NCBI GenBank assembly: GCA_902492275.1
Contig: CABUKW010000016.1
Span: 1-32,196, forward strand
Direction of reading: 5' to 3'
Source of the DNA: an uncultured Peptococcaceae bacterium
Lineage (GTDB): Bacteria; Bacillota; Peptococcia; Peptococcales; Peptococcaceae
DNA length: 32,196 nucleotides
Shown: positions 29,363 through 32,196 of the stretch, one piece after another
Layout: each line of letters begins with the position of its first letter
Position numbering within the stretch: the first letter of the stretch is position 1
Notes under the pieces: generated by a model
What the model saw: the letters and a program-made list of their open reading frames with translations, nothing else
What the model was told of the DNA's origin: nothing
The model's database searches: none
Translations under genes and position numbers: made by a program

Positions 29363-30391
29363 TCAGCATAAATATTTTTCAAAAAGGGGACAGATGCGCA
29401 AAATGGTGGCAGCAAACCAACTGAGCAGGAAGGTCAGCAGCGCTACCGTTGGCACCGATAAAATCGTAGGCGCGAAAAACAGGGCGTCTACGTTGCAATG
29501 CTGCAGTACAGCCAGCACAAAGGGATGAATCAGATAAATGCCCAGACTATTTTCTACCAGCGTACCAATCATAGCTTGGCAGCGTTGCAGCAAATGGGGA
29601 ATTTCATATTGATAAAAGAGAAAAACGGCCACAGTCAGGGTTAAGGTATTCAGGGTAAAGGGATTATAATAGCCGAAAGCGACGCCATCGGTTAAGGCTT
29701 TGTGATAGCTGGCAAAAACGGTAAAGGTCAATCCGCCAATTCCCGCCAGATAGCAAAGCAGGCGCATTCGTTTACTGACAGTTGTGGTGCGCAAGAAATA
29801 GCCTAATAGGAAATAACCGGTGAAGCCTGCGGTAAAGGAAAAATACATGGACACGCGAATCGTTTTTGCCCAGCGCCAGGGCAATACGGGCAGGATTACA
29901 GTAAAACAGAAACACAGTGCCAGGAAGTACAGCAACAGGCTGCGGTCGGCAGCGATTTTACGCAGAAAAGGCAGCAGCAAATAGAGCCCCAGCAGCATGT
30001 AACAATACCAGAGATGATAATGTCCAGATTGCAGTGAGATGGATACAGTTTGCCAGTTGATAGTGCCGCCACGATAGAAGGTCCAAATGACATCGTGCCA
30101 GGTAGCGTAGAAGAAGGTCCAGAACAGCAAAATGAACACAAGTTTTTTGCAATAACGGTGGAATATTTGTGGCAGTGAAATCTGTTTGGCAGGGTGCAGC
30201 AAAAACATGCCGCTCAGCATCACAAAAATAGCAACTGCCGGGCGGGCGAAACTGTCATATACATGAAAGACAAACCAATCACGAGAAGTAACAGGCAATA
30301 CATTCCAGTATTGAGCCGATACATGCAGCAGTATCACCATAAATGCAGCGCTGATTCGCAGTAAATCGGCGTAATGAATTCGTTGCAGCAT
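29363..30391 (-). CDS. Acyltransferase-3 family membrane protein (WecH/OafA-like)
   Basis: 342 residues, about 10 membrane helices. The family start MLQRIHYADLLRISAAFMVI then LLHV holds the conserved Arg and His of the acyltransferase-3 active site; SGMFLLHP and GHYHLWYCYMLLGLYLLLP are further typical segments. Such proteins O-acylate envelope polysaccharides or lipids. AAGGAG is 8 bases before the ATG. It is a single gene on the minus strand, downstream of the carD-like gene but separated from it by a terminator hairpin (30551-30596). The acyl group and acceptor are unknown. Confidence 0.88.
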   Translation of the reverse strand: MLQRIHYADLLRISAAFMVILLHVSAQYWNVLPVTSRDWFVFHVYDSFARPAVAIFVMLSGMFLLHPAKQISLPQIFHRYCKKLVFILLFWTFFYATWHDVIWTFYRGGTINWQTVSISLQSGHYHLWYCYMLLGLYLLLPFLRKIAADRSLLLYFLALCFCFTVILPVLPWRWAKTIRVSMYFSFTAGFTGYFLLGYFLRTTTVSKRMRLLCYLAGIGGLTFTVFASYHKALTDGVAFGYYNPFTLNTLTLTVAVFLFYQYEIPHLLQRCQAMIGTLVENSLGIYLIHPFVLAVLQHCNVDALFFAPTILSVPTVALLTFLLSWFAATILRICPLFEKYLC

Positions 30392-30536
30392 AGAAATTCT
30401 CCTTAAATTTTATAATTGCAAAATCATAATTCATTGTAACACATAAATTTATTTTGCACAAGTAAAATATTTTGAAACTGTAGAATTTCATGGCCAGCGG
30501 CTACATATTATGGGAGTGTCTTTTAGGTTGTCCTTC

Positions 30537-30596
30537 AAAACGGCAAAAAGAAACCACCATGGCAAAGGGTATAAGGCCGTTTTGCCATGGCGGTTT
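30537..30596 (-). terminator. Terminator after the CarD-like gene, with an alternative hairpin
   Basis: The minus-strand hairpin AAACCGCCATGGCAAA/TTTGCCATGGTGGTTT (30581-30596 and 30551-30566, one mismatch) is followed by CTTTTT, a terminator. A second stem AAAACGGC/GCCGTTTT (30576-30583 with 30537-30544) overlaps it by three bases and would be mutually exclusive with it. Confidence 0.7.
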
Positions 30597-30639
30597 AGAA
30601 TGAATTGTGAATACATAAATAAGAACAAAGATCGCGCAT

Positions 30640-31152
30640 TTATACGGCGCTTAATTTTAACTGCTGCTTGATATAATCGGACACTTTTTCCAATGGAATT
30701 TCCAGCGCTATGGATAATTCTTCCCGCAACAATTCTTCAGCCTGTTTGCGGTATTGGGTGTCGGTTTTTCCCGCTGTTTTCCCTTTTTCATTGAGAACGC
30801 GGGTTTTTTTGTTGATATTTTTGATTAACTGAACCAGGGTGGCACAGTCATGGGTTTGCAACAAGGATTTATAATGCTCGGCCAACGCTTTCTGGTCCTT
30901 GCTGAAATTGGGACTTTCTTTAATAGAGGGAATGGAAGCGATTAGCTCCAAAGCCTGCTCTTTGCTGATGACAGGACGCATAAATACTTTGGTATCTACT
31001 GGAATATAAATGGTTCCAGCGCCGCGGATTGGGGTGAGATGATAATACAGCACGTCTTTTGCTGCAGCCGGGAAATCGTCTGGAATGCCGATTTTATCAA
31101 TGCGGCAGACACCAGTACTGCGGTATACAATATAATCTCCTTTTTGAAACAT
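30640..31152 (-). CDS. CarD/CdnL-family transcription regulator
   Basis: 170 residues. The N-terminal RNA-polymerase-interacting (RID) domain is MFQKGDYIVYRSTGVCRIDK, then YYHLTPIRGAGTIYIPVD, a Tudor-like beta fold (about 1-60). The C-terminal DNA-binding part (about 62-170) is helical and basic. CarD-like proteins bind RNA polymerase beta and stabilise open complexes; in Firmicutes the exact role is not well known. AAAGGAGGA lies 8 bases before the ATG. It follows an intergenic region with a terminator-like hairpin (31220-31254) after the ypeB-like gene. Confidence 0.92.
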   Translation of the reverse strand: MFQKGDYIVYRSTGVCRIDKIGIPDDFPAAAKDVLYYHLTPIRGAGTIYIPVDTKVFMRPVISKEQALELIASIPSIKESPNFSKDQKALAEHYKSLLQTHDCATLVQLIKNINKKTRVLNEKGKTAGKTDTQYRKQAEELLREELSIALEIPLEKVSDYIKQQLKLSAV

Positions 31153-31219
31153 GGTGAATCCTCCTTTGTCTGAATTGTTGCAAATGACTTATGTACGGGA
31201 AAGCAGTCACCGAAAATCA

Positions 31220-31254
31220 AAGGGCTGTCGCAGCAATGGTTGCGACAACCCCTT
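31220..31254 (-). terminator. Terminator or leader hairpin between ypeB and carD-like genes
   Basis: Minus-strand stem AAGGG(G)TTGTCGCA with TGCGACAGCCCTT (one bulge and one mismatch), loop of 8, then TGATTTT. It may end the ypeB transcript, or act in a leader if the TATAAT on the minus strand near 31334-31340 is the carD promoter. The rest of this 282-base gap has no gene. Confidence 0.6.
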
Positions 31255-31434
31255 GGCAAAGGCAACAAAGTCTTTCTATAGAAGTAGCAAGTCATATGAG
31301 TATCGGTTGAAAAACGCCAAAATATGTTTATCTTTATTATAATATTTTTTCGGGCTTTTCATAAGAGAAAACCAGTTCATTTAGTATATAAAATTATTTA
31401 ATGGGAATAAATAAGTGAGCAAAGAAAGAACTTG

Positions 31435-32196
31435 TTATCGCCGTACAATGCGAATTTCCTGACCGGATTGGGCATCTACAAAAACAGAGAAAGTTTCTTC
31501 TACAACAGTGCCGCGTACCTCATAAGTTAGAATTTCGTTGATGCTGTATTCATCGGTAATCAGTGCCAGTTGGACACGTTCTACTTGAAAATTGGGATTC
31601 ATATTGGTGAGAATTTGCTCTTTACTAACAGTAGGAGTGGGCAACTGCCGTTGATAATGGCGGGTTGCATAACTGGTTTGGTCATAATTTAAAATGGAAT
31701 TATCATCTAAGGCAATTTGAATTTTGACCATGTCAGAATAAATATAGATGTCATTCATTTTCGGCACAAAGGTTAAATCGGCTACGCGGTCATCGGTAAT
31801 ACTGTCCACACAAGCCATATCGGCAAAATGCAGCTCTTGCAAAAAGGATAGTGCCTGCTCTGTAGCTTCTTGGGTATTATACTGGGCGGCTCCAATATCT
31901 CTGGTCTGATAAAATTGCAGCACCTGACCGCCTTTTTGGCTAACCTCTACATAAAGCACGGTATCCTCCGACTCGTTTTGATAGCGCACACCATAAATGG
32001 GGATTTTGGCATTTTGAGAAGAAAATTCAACCTGACCTTGATTATGGGCAATTTGCAGCGCATCTAAAAAAGTATCGGCAGCCGTTACTGCTTCTATCTG
32101 GGTGATTTGTTCGCCGGTGATTGCACAGGGCTCCGGTTCAATTTTGCGCACCCCTTCTTCAAATTTTAATTCGGGAAAGGCATGTACTTGGGATTC
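31435..32196 (-). CDS. ypeB: Germination protein YpeB, C-terminal part (5' end outside window)
   Basis: About 253 C-terminal residues; the frame is open to the window edge. It resembles YpeB, the inner-membrane or coat partner of the spore cortex-lytic enzyme SleB, with two or three PepSY-type units: DTVLYVEVSQKGGQVLQFYQ then RDIGAAQYN, and the family landmark LPTPTVSKEQILTNMNPNFQ, followed by a C-terminal EETFSVFVDAQSGQEIRIVRR-type strand pair. The N-terminal anchor is not in the window. The gene points to a spore-forming host. The TAA at 31435 is the stop; a hairpin lies about 180 bases downstream. Confidence 0.85.
   Translation of the reverse strand, partial: ESQVHAFPELKFEEGVRKIEPEPCAITGEQITQIEAVTAADTFLDALQIAHNQGQVEFSSQNAKIPIYGVRYQNESEDTVLYVEVSQKGGQVLQFYQTRDIGAAQYNTQEATEQALSFLQELHFADMACVDSITDDRVADLTFVPKMNDIYIYSDMVKIQIALDDNSILNYDQTSYATRHYQRQLPTPTVSKEQILTNMNPNFQVERVQLALITDEYSINEILTYEVRGTVVEETFSVFVDAQSGQEIRIVRR

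Overview
The window looks like chromosomal DNA from an anaerobic, probably spore-forming member of the Bacillota (Clostridia-like). The evidence is a thyX-rlmB-yacP-sigH block, the C-terminal part of the germination protein YpeB, a CarD-family regulator, SLH (S-layer) domains, strong AGGAGG ribosome binding sites and TTGACA/TATAAT promoters. No genus can be fixed from the sequence. A perfect ParB-type parS 16-mer at 17712-17727 suggests the segment lies in the origin half of the chromosome.

Layout. 1-2823: partial thyX, rlmB, yacP and sigH, then a tRNA operon (Tyr, fMet, Thr, elongator Met) with a consensus promoter and a terminator. 3040-5632: a MerR-type promoter (19-bp spacer, dyad) driving cupin, iron-type alcohol dehydrogenase and a two-domain carboxymuconolactone-decarboxylase-like protein. 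5789-10171: an AT-rich minus-strand block with an ECF sigma factor, its DUF4367-type anti-sigma factor and a set of secreted proteins. The sigma operon and the secreted-protein operon share one promoter sequence, so this is a small envelope-stress-like regulon. 10308-14763: a MerR regulator divergent from a redox operon (FMN reductase, second alcohol dehydrogenase, lipoprotein flavodoxin), followed by an SLH-flavodoxin fusion whose flavodoxin part is a 486-bp near-identical copy of the lipoprotein's. 14912-15595: a DUF554 membrane protein.

15779-19590: folate genes folC, an HD phosphohydrolase, folP and a folB-folK fusion, interrupted by a 389-base non-coding stretch that holds parS and structured elements. 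19741-22479: an operon of a divergent SHMT-like PLP enzyme and an NhaC-type antiporter. 22594-23643: a methyltransferase and a membrane-anchored heavy-metal-binding protein. 23865-29285: an AT-richer accessory locus made of a LysR regulator, a divergent SLC13-type transporter, two amidohydrolase-2 proteins in which the metal-binding HxH motif is replaced by RxR, and between them a nitronate-monooxygenase-like gene interrupted by one in-frame amber codon. 29363-32196: an acyltransferase, a CarD-like regulator and partial ypeB.

How they work together. The two MerR-type units look like paired electrophile, aldehyde or redox responses, each with a paralogous alcohol dehydrogenase. The folate genes cover the pterin and pABA branches plus glutamylation, with the HD protein a candidate for the pterin dephosphorylation step. 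The most novel loci are the RxR-amidohydrolase locus, the surface-anchored flavodoxins, the SHMT-like/antiporter pair and the ECF regulon of unknown secreted proteins.
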